Shown: positions 1 through 9,297 of the stretch, piece after piece
Layout of the letters: every line of letters begins with the position of its first letter
How positions within the stretch are numbered: position 1 is the stretch's first letter
Source of the DNA: Novosphingobium sp. ZN18A2
Lineage (GTDB): Bacteria; Pseudomonadota; Alphaproteobacteria; Sphingomonadales; Sphingomonadaceae
DNA length: 64,000 nucleotides
Assembly: GCF_036784765.1 (NCBI RefSeq)
Contig: NZ_CP136651.1
Location: forward strand, 558,001 to 622,000
Direction of reading: 5' to 3'
Notes under the pieces: generated by a model
Seen by the model: only the letters and a program-made list of their open reading frames with translations
Told to the model about the DNA's origin: nothing
The model's database searches: none
Position numbers and translations under genes: made by a program

Positions 1-657
1 CAGCAGCAGCAGCAGCGGCAGCACGCGCTGTTCGGCCGCGTTGGCGTTGCCGCTGGCATCCTCCAGCCGCTTGCGTTCGATCGCTTCCAGCCGATACACC
101 GCCTCGCGCAGCCCGCTCATCGCGGCCTGGCCTTCATCGCTGAGGATGCGGGTGCGCGCTTCTATGGGTTCGCCCTGGCGGATCAGCGCCACGGTATCGT
201 CCAATTCCGCCCACTTCGCATCGCCCAGCCGCTCTATCCGGTCGACCAGATCGCGCTGTTGCGCCGCAAGCGACGGGCCAAGCTGTTTGTGGAGCCGCGA
301 AACCGCTTCGCGATAGCGGGTGCGGCCTTCCTGGTATGGCTCAAGGTATCGGGTGTCGTACGTGATCAGGTATCCGCGCTGGCCCGTTTCGCCCAGCACG
401 GTCGCCACCAGCATGTCGTTCAGCGAATCGATCACTTCCGCCGTCCGCGTGGCCTGGTTGCGTTGCTCGCGCTCTGTCTCCAGCGTGGTGAAGATCAGCG
501 CCAGCGAGCCGAGCAGCCCCGCCGCGACGACGATGAACAGCGCAAGGCTTGGCGTGCGTGCGCCGCGCCGCCACCATCCGGCGCGCAGGACGCGAAACGC
601 CCGCGGCCATTGCCTGGGAGAACCTTGCGGGGGCTGCGATGCCGGGGAAGCGTCCAT
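1..657 (-). CDS. CHASE3-domain sensor protein, N-terminal part (probably a histidine kinase)
   Basis: The reading frame runs from an ATG at 657 out of the left edge, giving 219 residues with no stop. After a basic, proline-rich start there is a membrane segment at about residues 38-57. An extracytoplasmic helical region follows, with the CHASE3 hallmark [12 protein letters not shown] at about residues 90-101 and the following YLEPYQEG. A leucine run at the truncated end, encoded by the CAG/CTG triplets at 1-18, looks like the start of the second membrane helix. CHASE3 domains sit in sensor histidine kinases and related signal proteins. The catalytic half lies outside the window, so kinase is an inference. 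It is divergent from the rpmH operon. Confidence 0.75.
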   Translation of the reverse strand, partial: MDASPASQPPQGSPRQWPRAFRVLRAGWWRRGARTPSLALFIVVAAGLLGSLALIFTTLETEREQRNQATRTAEVIDSLNDMLVATVLGETGQRGYLITYDTRYLEPYQEGRTRYREAVSRLHKQLGPSLAAQQRDLVDRIERLGDAKWAELDDTVALIRQGEPIEARTRILSDEGQAAMSGLREAVYRLEAIERKRLEDASGNANAAEQRVLPLLLLL

Positions 658-722
658 CGCCGTCGCCCTAGACCAGCGGCGCGGCGCCAGCAATATTGCG
701 CGATGCGCATATGGCGCGCGAC

Positions 723-751
723 TTGACGAATGGCGCTCTCTTGCGTATCGG
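723..751 (+). promoter_or_regulatory. Candidate sigma70-type promoter of the rpmH operon
   Basis: TTGACG at 723-728 and TATCGG at 746-751 are separated by exactly 17 bases. They lie in the divergent gap between the CHASE3 gene and rpmH. Transcription would start near 758, leaving a leader of about 100 bases. This is a visual match only. Confidence 0.4.
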
Positions 752-859
752 CGCGCGTCTGATTTCGCGTCCGTCGCTTGCGGCGGCGTGTTGGTATTTT
801 CGCTGCCGGCCGATTCGCTTGTCGATCGCTACGCAGCCAGTCGAGTCGAGAGAAGAACG

Positions 860-994
860 ATGAAGCGCACTTTCCAGCCCAGCCGTCTCGTGCGCAAGCG
901 CCGCCACGGCTTCCGCGCCCGCAAGGCTACCCCGGGTGGCCGCAAGGTGCTTGCCGCCCGCCGTGCGCGCGGCCGCAAGAGCCTGTCGGCCTGA
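860..994 (+). CDS. rpmH: 50S ribosomal protein L34
   Basis: This is a 44-residue, strongly basic protein starting MKRTFQPS and carrying the L34 core [10 protein letters not shown]. It has the full usual length of L34, a component of the large ribosomal subunit. The ATG at 860 is preceded by GAGAGAAGAA, a good ribosome-binding site. It opens the classic rpmH-rnpA-yidD-yidC block. Confidence 0.97.
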   Translation: MKRTFQPSRLVRKRRHGFRARKATPGGRKVLAARRARGRKSLSA

Positions 995-1017
995 GCAAGC
1001 CGGAGGGCGAAGCGCCG

Positions 1018-1452
1018 GTGGCCGTGAACGGCGGCCCGACCGGCACATCGCTTCGCCCCGCGCCGCTTGCGACGATGCGCAAGCGGGCCGAATTCCTAGC
1101 CGCGAATCGTGGAACCCGGGTCTCGCGGCCCGGGTTTGTGCTGCTTGTGCGCAAGCGGACCGGTGATTCGGAGGAAAACGGCGAGGGCCAGATGCGATTC
1201 GGCGTGACCGTCACCAAGAAGATCGGCAACGCGGTTGTCCGCAACCGCATGAAGCGCCGCTTTCGAGCCCTGCTGCGCGAAGTCTTGCCGCAGGCCGGAC
1301 TTGCCCATGCCGACCACGTGCTGATCGGGCGCGAGGGCGGGGTGGAACGCGATTTCCATGCGATGAAGGCCGAACTGTTCGAAGCGCTGGCCCGCGCTGC
1401 CGCCGGCAAGGGCGATCCGCCGCGCGGAAATCGGCGGGGACGCAGGCGGTGA
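1018..1452 (+). CDS. rnpA: Ribonuclease P protein component
   Basis: RnpA is the protein subunit of RNase P, which matures the 5' ends of tRNAs. The core motif [22 protein letters not shown] fits the family's RNA-binding RNR region; it is preceded by a [11 protein letters not shown] segment and followed by the usual C-terminal helix. The frame has several possible starts. I chose GTG 1018 because GGAGG lies at 1002-1006, a suitable distance upstream. GTG 1024 and ATG 1075 are alternatives, and ATG 1075 would still leave 125 residues. The position directly after rpmH is the conserved one. The stop overlaps the yidD start. Confidence 0.9.
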   Translation: MAVNGGPTGTSLRPAPLATMRKRAEFLAANRGTRVSRPGFVLLVRKRTGDSEENGEGQMRFGVTVTKKIGNAVVRNRMKRRFRALLREVLPQAGLAHADHVLIGREGGVERDFHAMKAELFEALARAAAGKGDPPRGNRRGRRR

Positions 1453-1658
1453 AGTATGTTTTCATCCTTGTCGCGCGGTTCTGGCAGCTCGGCCCGTCGC
1501 GCGTTTTGCCGCCCACGTGCCGCTACACTCCCAGCTGTTCGCAGTACGCAATCGAGGCTTTGCAGAAACACGGGGCGATTAAGGGTGGCTGGCTTGCGGC
1601 GAAGCGGCTATTGCGCTGCCACCCATGGGGCGGCTGCGGCCATGACCCGGTGCCCTGA
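1449..1658 (+). CDS. yidD: Membrane protein insertion efficiency factor YidD
   Basis: This is a 69-residue protein with the UPF0161 pattern: [30 protein letters not shown] and GGCGHDPVP. All the conserved cysteines of the family are present. YidD is a small membrane-associated protein that helps YidC-dependent insertion. The start is a GTG that overlaps the rnpA stop by four bases, so the two are probably translationally coupled. It lies 56 bases before yidC. Confidence 0.95.
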   Translation: MKYVFILVARFWQLGPSRVLPPTCRYTPSCSQYAIEALQKHGAIKGGWLAAKRLLRCHPWGGCGHDPVP

Positions 1659-1714
1659 GCCATCGGCTGAGCGGGCATTTTCCTGACTATCCACGGGACG
1701 AGAGACGACAAGAA

Positions 1715-3538
1715 GTGGACAAGAATCGCAATCTCATCCTGGCTGTGATCCTGACCGGCCTGATCCTGCTCGGCTGGGACGCCGGGATGAAATACTTCTA
1801 TCCGCAGCCCGCGAAGCCGGTGCCCGCGGCCAGCGTGGCGGCCGATGCCGGCCAGGACGCGACCGCCGCGCCCGCGCCCGCAAGCTCGTCCACGGCCAAG
1901 CCCACGCGTGAGGGCGGGCTGGTCGACGCGACGGCCATCGCCACCGAAAAGCGCGATCTTGCCACGGACCTTGCCTCGCCCGACCGGGTGGCGATCGAAA
2001 CCCCGATGGTTCGCGGTTCGATCGACCTGAAAGGCGCGCTGCTCGACGACCTGACGCTGACCAGGTATCGCGAGACGGTGGCCAAGGACAGCCCGCCGGT
2101 GCGCCTGTTCTCTCCCCCCGGAACGCCCGCGCAATATTATGCGCAGTTCGGCTGGGCCGGAAACGGCGTGGCCACGCCCGATGCGAAGACGCTGTGGACC
2201 GCGGACGGCAGGAAGCTGACGTCCGAAACGCCGGTTACGCTGACGTGGAGCAACCAGACCGGGCAGACCTTTGCGATCCGTTTCGCGATCGACAAGGACT
2301 ATATGATCACCACCACGCAGACCGTCACCAATGCGGGCGGCGCGCCGGTGGTCGTCACCCCGTTCACCCGCGTCAACCGCACCGACAAGACCGCCAGCCT
2401 GGACACATGGACCATCCATTCCGGCCCGATCGGCGCGTTTGACGGCACGGTGGATTTCGGCACCAATTACAAGGACGTGACCAAGGCCGACGGCGGCACC
2501 GTGACCCCGGCGGGCAAGGCCAACTGGATCGGCTTTACCGACATCTACTGGCTGTCCGCGCTGGTGCCCGATGGCAAGGCGAAGCCCGAAACCGATTTCC
2601 GCAGCCTTGGCAACGATATCTTCCAGGCCAACATGGTCTATGCGCCGGCCACGATCGCGCCGGGTTCAAGCGACACGATCGCCACCCGCCTGTTCGCCGG
2701 CGCGAAGGAAAACGCGATCCTCGAAAAGTACGAGGACCAGGGCATCGCGCACTTCTCGCTCGCGATCGACTGGGGCTGGTTCCGCTGGTTCGAAAAGCCG
2801 ATCTTCTGGCTGCTCGACTGGCTGTTCAAGATGGTCGGCAACTTCGGCGTGGCGATCATCCTGCTGACCGTGGTGGTGCGCGGGCTGATGTTCCCGGTCG
2901 CGCAGCGGCAGTTCGCCTCGATGGCGCAGATGCGCGCGGTGCAGCCCAAGATGAAGGCGATCCAGGACCGCTTCAAGGACGACAAGCAGAAGCAGCAGGA
3001 AGAGATCATGAAGCTCTACCGCGAAGAGGGCGTGAACCCTCTTGGCGGCTGCCTGCCCATGTTCCTGCAGGTTCCGGTGTTCTTCGCGCTGTACAAGGTG
3101 CTGATGCTGACCATCGAGATGCGTCACCAGCCCTTCATCCTGTGGATTCACGACCTTTCCGCGCCCGATCCGCTGCATATCCTGAACCTGTTCGGCCTGC
3201 TGCCGTTCACGCCGCCCAGCTTCCTGGGCATCGGCATTCTGGCGCTGATGCTGGGCGTGACGATGTGGGCGCAGTTCAAGCTGCAGCCCACCGCGATGGA
3301 CCCCACGCAGGCCCAGATGATGAGCCTGATGCCGTGGTTCATGATGTTCATCATGGCGCCCTTCGCCGCGGGCCTGCTGATCTACTGGATCACGTCGAAC
3401 CTGTTGACCATCGGGCAGCAGAAGTACCTCTACAGCCGCCATCCGCAGTTGAAGGCGCAGGCGGCGAAGGACCAGCAGAACATCGACCGCAAGACCACCA
3501 AGAAGGATGCGGCCAAGGGCAAGCCCAAGGCGCGTTAG
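1715..3538 (+). CDS. yidC: Membrane protein insertase YidC
   Basis: The 607-residue protein has the layout of a Gram-negative YidC. An N-terminal membrane helix lies at about residues 6-24 and is followed by an Ala/Pro-rich linker. A large periplasmic beta domain extends to about residue 340, with a C-terminal core of membrane helices after it. The core contains the WGW aromatic helix, NFGVAIILLTVVVRG, a charged cytoplasmic hairpin (MRAVQPKMKAIQ) and NPLGGCLPMFLQVPVFFALYK split over the second core helix. YidC inserts and folds inner-membrane proteins alone or with Sec. The start is GTG at 1715. The tail is very basic (TTKKDAAKGKPKAR). engB begins two bases after the stop. Confidence 0.97.
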   Translation: MDKNRNLILAVILTGLILLGWDAGMKYFYPQPAKPVPAASVAADAGQDATAAPAPASSSTAKPTREGGLVDATAIATEKRDLATDLASPDRVAIETPMVRGSIDLKGALLDDLTLTRYRETVAKDSPPVRLFSPPGTPAQYYAQFGWAGNGVATPDAKTLWTADGRKLTSETPVTLTWSNQTGQTFAIRFAIDKDYMITTTQTVTNAGGAPVVVTPFTRVNRTDKTASLDTWTIHSGPIGAFDGTVDFGTNYKDVTKADGGTVTPAGKANWIGFTDIYWLSALVPDGKAKPETDFRSLGNDIFQANMVYAPATIAPGSSDTIATRLFAGAKENAILEKYEDQGIAHFSLAIDWGWFRWFEKPIFWLLDWLFKMVGNFGVAIILLTVVVRGLMFPVAQRQFASMAQMRAVQPKMKAIQDRFKDDKQKQQEEIMKLYREEGVNPLGGCLPMFLQVPVFFALYKVLMLTIEMRHQPFILWIHDLSAPDPLHILNLFGLLPFTPPSFLGIGILALMLGVTMWAQFKLQPTAMDPTQAQMMSLMPWFMMFIMAPFAAGLLIYWITSNLLTIGQQKYLYSRHPQLKAQAAKDQQNIDRKTTKKDAAKGKPKAR

Positions 3539-3539
3539 G

Positions 3540-4199
3540 GTGAACGAAAGCGACCAGACCGAAGAGGCCGCGCGCGCAGAGGCCGCGCGGCTGCTCTTTG
3601 CCGGGCGGATAGAGTTCCTGAAAAGCGCGCCCGCGCTCAAGTTCCTGCCCGATCCGGACCTGCCGGAGATCGCGTTCGCCGGACGTTCGAACGTGGGCAA
3701 GTCGTCGCTGCTCAACGCGTTGACCGGGCGGCGGGCGATCGCGCGCACATCCGTCACGCCGGGCCGCACGCAGGAGCTGAATTTCTTCGAGGTGGGTGAG
3801 CCGACCAGGCTGCGACTGGTCGATATGCCGGGATACGGCTTTGCCAAGGCACCGCCCAAAGTGGTGGAACAATGGCGCCGCCTGGTCCGCGATTACCTGC
3901 GCGGGCGCGTGGTGCTGAAGCGCACGCTGCTGCTGATAGACAGCCGCCACGGGGTGAAGCCCGTCGATGCCGAAATGATGCAGATGCTGGACGAGGCAGC
4001 GGTCGGCTATCGGCTGGTCCTTACCAAGGCGGACAAGATCAAGGCCAGCGAACTGGCGGACGTGACGGCGCGGACAGAGGCAGAGGCACGCAAGCGCACG
4101 GCCGCCTATCCCGGCGTGATCGTGACTTCCTCCGAAACGAAGCTGGGTATCGATACCTTGCGCGAGGCGGTGCTTGAGGATTCGGGGCTTTACGCCTGA
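3540..4199 (+). CDS. engB: Ribosome biogenesis GTPase EngB (YihA/YsxC)
   Basis: The 219-residue P-loop GTPase shows G1 GRSNVGKSS at residues 48-56, G3 DMPGYG at 95-100 and G4 TKAD at 162-165. These are the marks of the YihA/YsxC/EngB family, which acts in late assembly of the large ribosomal subunit. An upstream in-frame ATG at 3507 exists but lies inside yidC. GTG 3540, directly after the yidC stop, gives the normal family length. The gene closes the rpmH operon; the copper genes that follow are unrelated. Confidence 0.95.
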   Translation: MNESDQTEEAARAEAARLLFAGRIEFLKSAPALKFLPDPDLPEIAFAGRSNVGKSSLLNALTGRRAIARTSVTPGRTQELNFFEVGEPTRLRLVDMPGYGFAKAPPKVVEQWRRLVRDYLRGRVVLKRTLLLIDSRHGVKPVDAEMMQMLDEAAVGYRLVLTKADKIKASELADVTARTEAEARKRTAAYPGVIVTSSETKLGIDTLREAVLEDSGLYA

Positions 4200-4273
4200 T
4201 CGGCCCGCACCGGGGGTTCTGTATCAGCAATTCGGGATGACACCGCGCGCCTGGCGGGCTAGGTGCCGCCGGG

Positions 4274-4693
4274 ATGGAAGCCGTTCGCGCCTTTTTCATG
4301 CGACATCGCCGCATCGCCGCGCTGGTGCTTGCGCTGGCGCTGTGCATGAAGGCGCTGCTGCCTGTCGGCTATATGGTCGGCACCAGCGGCGATACGCTGT
4401 CCATCCAGATCTGCGGCGGCCAGCCTGACGGGCAGCAACTCATGCAGATCCTCGTTCCCCTGTCCGGCCCGGCGACGGGCAAGGCGGATATGCAGGACAT
4501 GCAGCACAAGGGGGCGAGCGACTGCCCGTTTTCCGCGCTGTCGATGGGCACGATGGCGTCCGGCGACGCACCGTTCATCGTCGCGGCGATCCTGTTCGTC
4601 TTCGCGCTGGCCTTTGCGCCGATGGTGGCCGCGCCGCTGCCGCGCCTGCGCTTCCTCAGCCCGCCCTTGCGCGGGCCGCCCGCCCTTTCCTGA
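4274..4693 (+). CDS. DUF2946-like small envelope protein
   Basis: This is a 139-residue protein of unknown function. It has a basic N-terminus, a hydrophobic helix at about residues 12-33, a Met/Gln/His-containing middle with cysteines (QICGG, SDCPF), and a second hydrophobic helix at about residues 100-118. That layout and the N-terminal LALALCMKALLPVGYM segment resemble DUF2946 proteins, which often sit beside copper or other metal receptors. The next gene is a copper-type TonB-dependent receptor, so a role in copper handling is inferred from position and the Met-rich stretch (KADMQDMQH). The family assignment is from memory of its look. Confidence 0.65.
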   Translation: MEAVRAFFMRHRRIAALVLALALCMKALLPVGYMVGTSGDTLSIQICGGQPDGQQLMQILVPLSGPATGKADMQDMQHKGASDCPFSALSMGTMASGDAPFIVAAILFVFALAFAPMVAAPLPRLRFLSPPLRGPPALS

Positions 4694-4805
4694 ACGCCCG
4701 GCCGCGCTGGCGGCCGGACCGGACATGACGGCGACGCGCCGCTGACGGCCCCTTTCATGGCGGGCCGCATACCGTGCGCGCGCGATTTTCAGGAAAGACC
4801 TTTCG

Positions 4806-6947
4806 ATGTCGAATACCCTTCGCGGCCTGCGCGCCGCCCTGCTTGCCACTGCCTGCCTGATCCCCGCGCCTGCCTTTGCGCAGGATGCGACGATGCTGCC
4901 GCCGGTCGATATAGAGATGGCATCCTCGCCCGATACGATCGCGACCGAGCCGCTGGGCGGTACCACGCTGGACAGCAAGGCGATCCGCAAGGATGCGGCC
5001 CGCACCAGCGACACCGGCGCGATGATCACCGCGATCCCCGGCGTTTCGGCCAATGGCGGCGGCGGCTTTTCCTCCATGCCCGCGGTGCGCGGGTTGTCCG
5101 AACAGCGGTTGCGCATCGTGGTGGACAACGTGCCGATCGATTCGGCCTGTCCGAACGACATGAATTCGCCCCTGTCCTATACCGATCCGCAAACGATCGG
5201 CTCGATCGCGGTGGTGCCCGGCGTGTCGCCGGTCAGCATGGGCGGCGACAACATTGCGGGGGTCATCAGCGTGGAAAGCGCGATGCCGCGTTTCGCGAGC
5301 GCGGGCGGAACGCTGCTGACGGGCGAAGCGTCGGCCTTCTACCGCTCCAACGGAAACGGCTTTGGCGGCGCGGTGTCGCTGACGGCAGCAAGCGCGCACC
5401 TGAGCGCGACTTATACAGGATCGTACACCCGCGCCGAAAATTACGACGGCGGCGGAAGCATGGGCATGGTGCGCTCAACCGAATATGCGAAGACGGACCA
5501 CGCGCTTGCGCTTGCCGCGCAGACCGGGGCGGGTCTTTTCGAACTGAAGGGCGGCTATCACCATTCGCCCTACGAAGGCTTTCCCAATCAGTGGATGGAC
5601 ATGACCGACAACCGGTCATGGTTCGTGAACGGTCGCTATCGCGGGACGTTTACCTGGGGTGACGTCGATTTCACCGCGAGTTACCGCGATACCGATCACG
5701 CGATGAACTTCCTGGCGGACAAGCTGCCCGGGTCGATGCCGATGAACACGCAGGTCCACACCTTCGTGTCCGCGCTGAAACTGCGCCTGCCGTTGTCTGA
5801 CGCATCGCTGCTGCGCGTGGGTGGGGACTATCATCACCAATGGCTGGACGATTACTGGCCGCCGGTGCCGGGCAGCATGATGATGGGGCCGGACAGCTTC
5901 GTAAACGTCAATGCCGCGCACCGGGATCGGCTCGGCCTGTTCGGCGAGTGGGAACGGCACTGGAGCGATGCCTTCTCCACGCTGGCGGGCCTGCGTTTCG
6001 ACCGGGTGACGATGAACACCGGCGATGTGCGGCCTTATGGCACGGGCATGATGCAGATGGCCGACGTGGCCGCGGCGGCGGCCTTCAATGCGGCGGACCA
6101 TCGCCGCGCGGACAATAACTGGAGCGCGACGGCGCTGGCGAGCTGGCAGCCATCGCAGGCGCTTTCGGTAGAGCTGGGATATGCGCACAAGGCCCGCTCC
6201 CCCAATATATACGAGCGCTATAGCTGGGGGCGCGGTTCGATGGCGAGCCGGATGATCGGCTGGTTCGGGGACGGCAACGGCTATGTCGGCAACCTGGATC
6301 TGAAGCCGGAGCGGGCCGACACAGTAAGCGCCACGCTGCGCCTGTCCGCACCGGGCGGGGCGACGCTGAAACTGTCACCCTATTACACCCATGTCGACGG
6401 CTATATAGACGCGGTTTTCCTGAAGGATCTGACCGATGCGGCGGGGGCGCCCACCGGCTTCGTGCAACTGCAATTCGCCAACCGACAGGCGGAGTTTCAC
6501 GGGCTGGACGCCTCGGCCGTTGTTCCGCTGGCGAAGGGCGAGGGCCGCGCCACCAGCCTTGTCGCAAGCGCAAGCTGGTTGCGCGGGCAGAACCTGTCGG
6601 ACCACCGGCCCGTCTATCACCAGATGCCGTTCAACGCGCGGATCGGCATAGATCATGTGGCCGGTCCGCTGGAGGCCGGGGCCGAGGTCGAGTTCGTCGC
6701 CCGCAAGGATCGCGTCGATCCCGTCCGTCGCGAACCGGTGACAAGCGGCTATACGCTGGTCAACGCGCGCGTCGCCTATACGATGGGCGGCGTGAAGCTG
6801 AGCGTTTCGGCGGATAACCTGCTGGACGAAGCCTATTACGAACCGCTTGGCGGGATGTCGCTGGGCGATTTCAAGGCAACGGGGGTGCTACGGCCGGTGC
6901 CGGGCAAGGGCCGTTCGGTAAACGTCGGCCTTTCCACGACGTTCTGA
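4806..6947 (+). CDS. TonB-dependent copper receptor (OprC/NosA type)
   Basis: The 713-residue outer-membrane receptor begins with a signal peptide ending AFAQ at about residues 24-27. A plug domain follows (GVSANGGGGFSSMPAVRGLS), then a 22-strand-type barrel that ends in a terminal phenylalanine (VGLSTTF), as in outer-membrane barrels. The segment CPNDMNSPLSYTDP in the plug closely resembles the Cys-Pro-Asn-Met motif of OprC/NosA copper receptors. Met- and His-rich stretches (MPMNTQVH, GTGMMQMADV) would suit copper binding. It would use TonB energy to import copper. The small protein upstream and the TonB gene two bases downstream support a three-gene unit. Confidence 0.85.
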   Translation: MSNTLRGLRAALLATACLIPAPAFAQDATMLPPVDIEMASSPDTIATEPLGGTTLDSKAIRKDAARTSDTGAMITAIPGVSANGGGGFSSMPAVRGLSEQRLRIVVDNVPIDSACPNDMNSPLSYTDPQTIGSIAVVPGVSPVSMGGDNIAGVISVESAMPRFASAGGTLLTGEASAFYRSNGNGFGGAVSLTAASAHLSATYTGSYTRAENYDGGGSMGMVRSTEYAKTDHALALAAQTGAGLFELKGGYHHSPYEGFPNQWMDMTDNRSWFVNGRYRGTFTWGDVDFTASYRDTDHAMNFLADKLPGSMPMNTQVHTFVSALKLRLPLSDASLLRVGGDYHHQWLDDYWPPVPGSMMMGPDSFVNVNAAHRDRLGLFGEWERHWSDAFSTLAGLRFDRVTMNTGDVRPYGTGMMQMADVAAAAAFNAADHRRADNNWSATALASWQPSQALSVELGYAHKARSPNIYERYSWGRGSMASRMIGWFGDGNGYVGNLDLKPERADTVSATLRLSAPGGATLKLSPYYTHVDGYIDAVFLKDLTDAAGAPTGFVQLQFANRQAEFHGLDASAVVPLAKGEGRATSLVASASWLRGQNLSDHRPVYHQMPFNARIGIDHVAGPLEAGAEVEFVARKDRVDPVRREPVTSGYTLVNARVAYTMGGVKLSVSADNLLDEAYYEPLGGMSLGDFKATGVLRPVPGKGRSVNVGLSTTF

Positions 6948-6949
6948 CC

Positions 6950-7663
6950 GTGCGGGCACCAGTGCACCGCGCAGGCGACAGGGGGCGAGCCGCCGTGCGC
7001 GGCCCGTCTCCGTTCGCGCGTCTGGGCGCAGCGGGTGCGGCGTTGCTGATAAATGCTGGCGCACTGGCGGGCGTGATCGTTGCCACGCGCGCCAGTGCAC
7101 CGCCGCCTGCCGCGCGCCCCGCCGCGCTTGTGGCGATCGCGATCCGTGAAGCGCATCGCGCAACGCCCCCGCCACGCGCGCCGGAACGCGCGCCCGCCCG
7201 GTCCGTTGCGCCGTCTCCGCCACCGCAGGCGGCAACGGCCGCGCCGGAGGTCGCCGCGTCCGGCCCGCCGGCCAGCGCCGTGTCCGCGATCCCGGTGCCG
7301 GTGGCGGCCGCACCAATATCCGTCCACCTTGCCGCTCCCCAGGCGCCCCCCGTCGCGCAGCCCGCACCCGATCCGAAGGCGCGCGCTGATGCGCTTGCCG
7401 CCTATCGCGATGCGCTGTGGCGCGCGATTGCCGCGCATCGCCCGCGCGGAACCGCGTTTTCAGGCACCGTCACTCTGCACTTTCGCGTGAATCGGGCGGG
7501 CGCGCTGCTGTCTGCCACGGTTTCGGGATCGAGCGGCAACGTCCTGCTCGACAGGCAGGCGCTTGTCGCCTTGCGCCGCGCCGCTCCATTTCCGGCGCCG
7601 CCGGAAACCGCGCGGGACGCAGACCTGTCCTTTGCAATCCCGCTGCGGTTTGGCGCCAGATGA
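6950..7663 (+). CDS. TonB family energy transducer
   Basis: The 237-residue protein has one hydrophobic anchor at about residues 28-45. A long Pro/Ala-rich spacer follows at about 50-145, and then a C-terminal TonB-like domain (FSGTVTLHFRVNRAGALLSATVSG, then DRQALVALRRAAPFPAPP). The GTG start at 6950 is two bases after the stop of the copper receptor, so it is very likely dedicated to that receptor. It would couple the proton-motive force, through ExbB and ExbD encoded elsewhere, to transport. The start is not certain: the extended N-terminus before the membrane helix is unusually arginine-rich. Confidence 0.85.
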   Translation: MRAPVHRAGDRGRAAVRGPSPFARLGAAGAALLINAGALAGVIVATRASAPPPAARPAALVAIAIREAHRATPPPRAPERAPARSVAPSPPPQAATAAPEVAASGPPASAVSAIPVPVAAAPISVHLAAPQAPPVAQPAPDPKARADALAAYRDALWRAIAAHRPRGTAFSGTVTLHFRVNRAGALLSATVSGSSGNVLLDRQALVALRRAAPFPAPPETARDADLSFAIPLRFGAR

Positions 7664-7694
7664 AACGCACGGTATCTAACATTCGGTAGGGTTC

Positions 7695-7722
7695 TTGCAT
7701 TGTCGGCCCGACCGCCTAAATC
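7695..7722 (+). promoter_or_regulatory. Candidate promoter of the aldehyde dehydrogenase gene
   Basis: TTGCAT at 7695-7700 and TAAATC at 7717-7722 are spaced by 16 bases in the 110-base gap before the ALDH start. The -10 match is weak. Confidence 0.28.
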
Positions 7723-7773
7723 GCTGGCCGACCGCAAGTTCGATCCCCGAATCCGACCAAGGATGGAAAGCAC

Positions 7774-9135
7774 ATGACCAGCGCCCCGATCTCGCCCGCG
7801 ATTCCCGCCGATATGGCGCGCATCTTCGAACTGCAGCAGCAGCACCAGTGGGACGCCAAGGCGTCGAGCGCGGAGCAGCGCAAGGCCAAGCTCGCCGCCC
7901 TTAAGGCGGCGGTAGAGGCGCGTGCGGACGAAATCGTGGCGGCGGTGCAGGAAGATACGCGCAAGCCAGAACAGGAAATCCGCGTTACCGAAGTGCTGAA
8001 CATCGTCGGCAATATCCAGCGCAATATCGACAACCTCGAAAACTGGATGAAGCCGACCGACGTCACGCCGTCGAACAACCCCGACGATGCCGCGCAGATC
8101 GTTTACGAAGCGCGCGGCGTTTGCCTGATCCTCGGGCCGTGGAACTTCCCGCTGGGCCTCACCTTCGGGCCGCTCGCCGCCGCGATTGCCGCCGGCAACA
8201 CCTGCATGGTGAAGCTGACCGACCTGTGCCCGGCGACCGCGCGCATCGCGGCCGAAATCTGCGGCGAAGTGTTCGACGAAAAGGACGTGGCCGTGTTCGA
8301 GGGCGACGTTTCCGTTGCGCAGGCGCTGCTTGAGCTGCCCTTCAGCCACATCTTCTTCACCGGCAGCACGCGGGTGGGCAAGATCGTGATGACGGCGGCG
8401 GCCAGGCACCTTGCCAGCGTGACGCTGGAACTGGGCGGCAAGTCGCCGGTGATCGTGGACGAAGGCGCCGACATCGGAAAGATCGCGGCCGATCTTGCCG
8501 CGGCCAAGCAGTTCAACGGCGGGCAGGCCTGCATCAGCCCCGACTATGTCTTCGTGCGCGAGGACCAGAAGGCAAAGCTGGTCGAAGGGTTCAGGGCCAA
8601 CGTGCAGGCCAACCTTTACGATGCCGAAGGCCAGCTGAAGAAGGACAGCATCGCCCAGATCGTGAACGAGGCGAACTTCAACCGCGTGAAGGCCATGTTC
8701 GACGATGCGGTGGCGCAGGGCGCGACCGTTGCGGCGGGCGGCGTGCTGGAAGCCGAAGACCTGACCATCCACCCCACGATGCTGACCGACGTGACCCCGC
8801 AGATGAAGATCCTGCAGGAAGAAATCTTCGCGCCCGTCATCCCGGTGATGACTTATGAAAGCATCGACCAGGCGATCGGCTATATCGAGGCGCGCGACAA
8901 GCCGCTGGCGCTCTATGTCTATTCGGACAACGAAGAGACGGTGGACAAGGTGCTGGCGCGCACGTCGTCGGGCGGGGTCACGGTGAACGGCGTGTTCTCG
9001 CACTATCTGGAAAACAACCTGCCCTTCGGCGGCGTGAACCAGAGCGGCATGGGCAGCTATCACGGCTATTTCGGGTTCAAGGCGTTCAGCCACGAACGCG
9101 CGGTTTACCGTCACAAGGCAGCCGCCGCCGCGTAA
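7774..9135 (+). CDS. NAD(P)-dependent aldehyde dehydrogenase, coniferyl/fatty aldehyde type (ALDH3-like)
   Basis: The 453-residue length and the absence of an N-terminal extension fit the shorter ALDH3-like group. The general base lies in LELGGKSP (Glu219) and the nucleophile in GGQACISPDY (Cys253). The Rossmann elements GPWNFPLGL and FFTGSTRVG and the terminal signature LPFGGVNQSGMGSYHG are all present. Enzymes of this group oxidise coniferyl, long-chain or other aldehydes to acids; the exact substrate cannot be read from the sequence. AAGGA stands a suitable distance before the ATG. It appears monocistronic, with a 162-base gap after it. Confidence 0.93.
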   Translation: MTSAPISPAIPADMARIFELQQQHQWDAKASSAEQRKAKLAALKAAVEARADEIVAAVQEDTRKPEQEIRVTEVLNIVGNIQRNIDNLENWMKPTDVTPSNNPDDAAQIVYEARGVCLILGPWNFPLGLTFGPLAAAIAAGNTCMVKLTDLCPATARIAAEICGEVFDEKDVAVFEGDVSVAQALLELPFSHIFFTGSTRVGKIVMTAAARHLASVTLELGGKSPVIVDEGADIGKIAADLAAAKQFNGGQACISPDYVFVREDQKAKLVEGFRANVQANLYDAEGQLKKDSIAQIVNEANFNRVKAMFDDAVAQGATVAAGGVLEAEDLTIHPTMLTDVTPQMKILQEEIFAPVIPVMTYESIDQAIGYIEARDKPLALYVYSDNEETVDKVLARTSSGGVTVNGVFSHYLENNLPFGGVNQSGMGSYHGYFGFKAFSHERAVYRHKAAAAA

Positions 9136-9297
9136 CACCCGGTGGCGTACCGGCACCGCCCACCCCGTCCTGCCTGTGCGGCGGGCCGGGGGCCGTGTGC
9201 GCGCGTGCGCATCCTTCGCGTTTGCCCGCCTGTTCAGCCTCGACAGGGTGTAGCTGAACCGATAGGGCGGCGGCGCAGTGCGAGGTAAGGAGCGCGC

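Noticed and set aside
1..18. CAG triplet repeat at the left edge
   Set aside because: These are CTG leucine codons of a membrane helix in the CHASE3 protein and not a microsatellite of interest.
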